DNA from: Thiobacillus sp.
Lineage (GTDB): Bacteria; Pseudomonadota; Gammaproteobacteria; Burkholderiales; Thiobacillaceae
DNA length: 64,000 bases
Direction of reading: 5' to 3'
Assembly: GCA_030692355.1 (NCBI GenBank)
Contig: JAUYCF010000084.1
Span: forward strand, 1 to 64,000
Position 1 is the stretch's first letter. Every line of letters begins with the position of its first letter. Made by a program: the position numbers and the translations under genes. Shown piece by piece: positions 63,114 through 64,000 of this stretch. The notes under the pieces were generated by a model. The model was not told where the DNA came from and searched no databases. It saw only the letters and a list, made by a program, of their open reading frames with translations.

Positions 63114-63569
63114 ATGAACAAACCCTTCGCAGTCGCACTCATTGCCGCCGGCAGCCTGCTGCTGGCCGGTTGCCCGGCGGGCCTGGGCGGCAAGGATTAC
63201 AGCCGCAGCCAGGCGCGCAGCGTGCAGGAAGTGCAGATGGGCGTCGTGGAGTCGGTGCGCGAAGTGAGCATTGAGGGCACCAGGACGCCGATCGGCGCGG
63301 GTGCGGGCGCGGTGGTCGGCGGCGTGGCCGGCAGCACGGTCGGCGGAGGCCGCGGCAGCGTGGTCGGCACGACGGTCGGCGCGGTGCTGGGCGGACTCGG
63401 CGGCGCGGCGGCGGAAGAGGCCGTGACCCGCCAGAAAGGCGTGGAAATCACCGTCAAGCTCGATTCGGGACGGCTGCTCGCCATTACCCAGGCCGCCGAC
63501 GAGGAATTCCGCGTGGGCGACCGGGTGCGCGTGCTGTCGGGCGGCGGCGTGACGCGCGTCTCGCATTGA
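63114..63569 (+). CDS. Glycine-zipper outer-membrane lipoprotein (SlyB/Pcp-like)
   Basis: 151 residues. A lipoprotein signal ends LLLAGCPAG. The middle is a glycine zipper (IGAGAGAVVGGVAGSTVGGG, VVGTTVGAVLGGLGGAAAEE), followed by VEITVKLDSGRLLAITQ and FRVGDRVRVLSGGG. This is the SlyB/Pcp/17-kDa antigen type. Expected in the outer membrane. AGAGGAG precedes the ATG, 15 bp after the kinase gene. Confidence 0.88.
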   Translation: MNKPFAVALIAAGSLLLAGCPAGLGGKDYSRSQARSVQEVQMGVVESVREVSIEGTRTPIGAGAGAVVGGVAGSTVGGGRGSVVGTTVGAVLGGLGGAAAEEAVTRQKGVEITVKLDSGRLLAITQAADEEFRVGDRVRVLSGGGVTRVSH

Positions 63570-63596
63570 AGGGACGGCCGGCACGAAAAGTTTCCG

Positions 63597-63634
63597 GTCA
63601 TCGTTTCGCAACCCGAACGTCACGCCGGGTTAAC
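63597..63634 (+). promoter_or_regulatory. Possible Pho box upstream of OlsB-like gene
   Basis: GTCAT (63597), GCAAC (63608), GTCAC (63619) and TTAAC (63630) occur at 11-bp spacing; the first and third are strong matches and the other two degenerate. It lies 45-80 bp before the ATG at 63679. Confidence 0.4.
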
Positions 63635-63678
63635 ACCCTCCCTCTAAGCTGGGCGCATTCCATCAATGTGAGTGCACC

Positions 63679-64000
63679 ATGCTCGACGTCCGCAGCCATG
63701 TCCAATCCGCCCCCGCCAGCCGCTATCACGTGTCGCTGGCGGTGGACGACAGCGAGATCCGCGAAGCGCAGCGCCTGCGCCACAAGGTGTTTGCCGAGGA
63801 AATGGGCGCACGCCTGTCGTCTGCCCTGCCGGGGCACGATATCGACCTGTACGACCCGTTCTGCGACCACCTGCTGGTGCGCGAACTCGCCGGCGGCGAA
63901 GTCGTCGGCACCTATCGCATCCTTCCGCCCGACGCCGCCAGGCGTGTCGGCAGCTATTACTCCGAACAGGAATTCGACCTCACCCGGCTGAATTTCCTGC
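63679..64000 (+). CDS. OlsB-like GNAT acyltransferase (partial, runs off window)
   Basis: 107 residues visible. The family features RYHVSLAVDDSEIREAQRLRHKVFAEEMGAR, IDLYDPFCDHLLVREL and VVGTYRILPP match the ornithine lipid N-acyltransferase / autoinducer-synthase-like GNAT group. OlsB acylates ornithine with 3-hydroxyacyl-ACP to begin ornithine lipid formation, often under PhoB control. The Pho-like repeats upstream support this. The 3' end is cut off, so identity remains probable. Confidence 0.75.
   Translation, partial: MLDVRSHVQSAPASRYHVSLAVDDSEIREAQRLRHKVFAEEMGARLSSALPGHDIDLYDPFCDHLLVRELAGGEVVGTYRILPPDAARRVGSYYSEQEFDLTRLNFL

Noticed and set aside
60753-63623. A 956-codon open frame on the minus strand across the glycosyltransferase, kinase and lipoprotein genes
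   Set aside because: It crosses three well-supported genes and their control sites and its translation is low-complexity His/Gln/Gly-rich, typical of antisense frames at this G+C.

Overview
The window is about 64 kb of GC-rich (roughly two-thirds G+C), densely coded DNA from a betaproteobacterium. It most resembles a Thiobacillus-type or related Nitrosomonadales chemolithotroph. The evidence is the UbiE-UbiJ-UbiB set, PilMNOPQ, ResB/CcsB cytochrome c maturation beside cytochrome c4, a PEP-CTERM system with PrsK/PrsR/PrsT, and a fused ATP-sulfurylase-like/APS-kinase gene of the kind known from Thiobacillus denitrificans. The genus is inference; no rRNA or tRNA is present to confirm it.

Layout. 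0-7 kb: nested short repeats, phoR-phoB with an upstream Pho box, ubiE-ubiJ-ubiB, and a sodium/solute symporter. 7-11 kb: an accessory stretch with a lipoprotein, a toxin-antitoxin pair, a duplicated scrap of the APS-kinase 3' end, and a PEP-CTERM protein gene with a textbook sigma-54 promoter. 10.8-17 kb: a tight minus-strand operon of a secreted beta-helix protein, a triple-VanZ membrane protein, a DHH phosphoesterase and the APS kinase fusion. 17-26 kb: aroK, pilMNOPQ, and mrcA with an unknown overlapping gene. 26-37 kb: PEP-CTERM system genes (sugar transferase, PrsK, PrsR, two tandem PrsT lipoproteins); no exosortase gene is visible. 37-42 kb: an 1.1 kb non-coding repeat bed, a second PEP-CTERM protein, and a nitroreductase-like/ThiF-like/FeeM-like gene trio. 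42-49 kb: hemB, a candidate small RNA, engB, cytochrome c4, resB, ccsB. 48.7-59 kb: aroQ, accB, accC, prmA, a zinc-ribbon gene, then a tandem glycine riboswitch driving gcvT-gcvH-gcvPA-tpx-gcvPB-dgkA. 59-64 kb: a FimV-like gene, a Pho-box-preceded glycosyltransferase, a PfkB-type kinase, a small lipoprotein, and a truncated OlsB-like acyltransferase also preceded by Pho-like repeats.

Three regulatory themes link distant genes. First, both PEP-CTERM genes carry the same arrangement, a 17-bp TGTCGGA...TTTACA motif 75-90 bp upstream of a TGGCACG-N4-ATGCT sigma-54 promoter. A related sigma-54 site precedes the operon that encodes the sigma-54 activator PrsR. Second, 11-bp-periodic GTCAT/GTCAC repeats lie before phoB, the glycosyltransferase and the OlsB-like gene, suggesting phosphate-starvation lipid remodelling. 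Third, glycine catabolism is under a tandem riboswitch with a clear intrinsic terminator.

The intergenic DNA is colonised by at least four short repeat families. One is a 126-146 bp palindromic MITE-like element with 5-bp target duplications. A second is a TA-flanked element, a third an AAGGAA-ended element (one copy interrupted by the first family), and the fourth a TAGGGG/CCCCTA hairpin element that sits directly in front of start codons in the acc and gcv operons. The most promising less-described items are the FeeM-ThiF-nitroreductase trio, the C-rich-loop small RNA beside engB, and the beta-helix/VanZ/DHH/APS-kinase operon.
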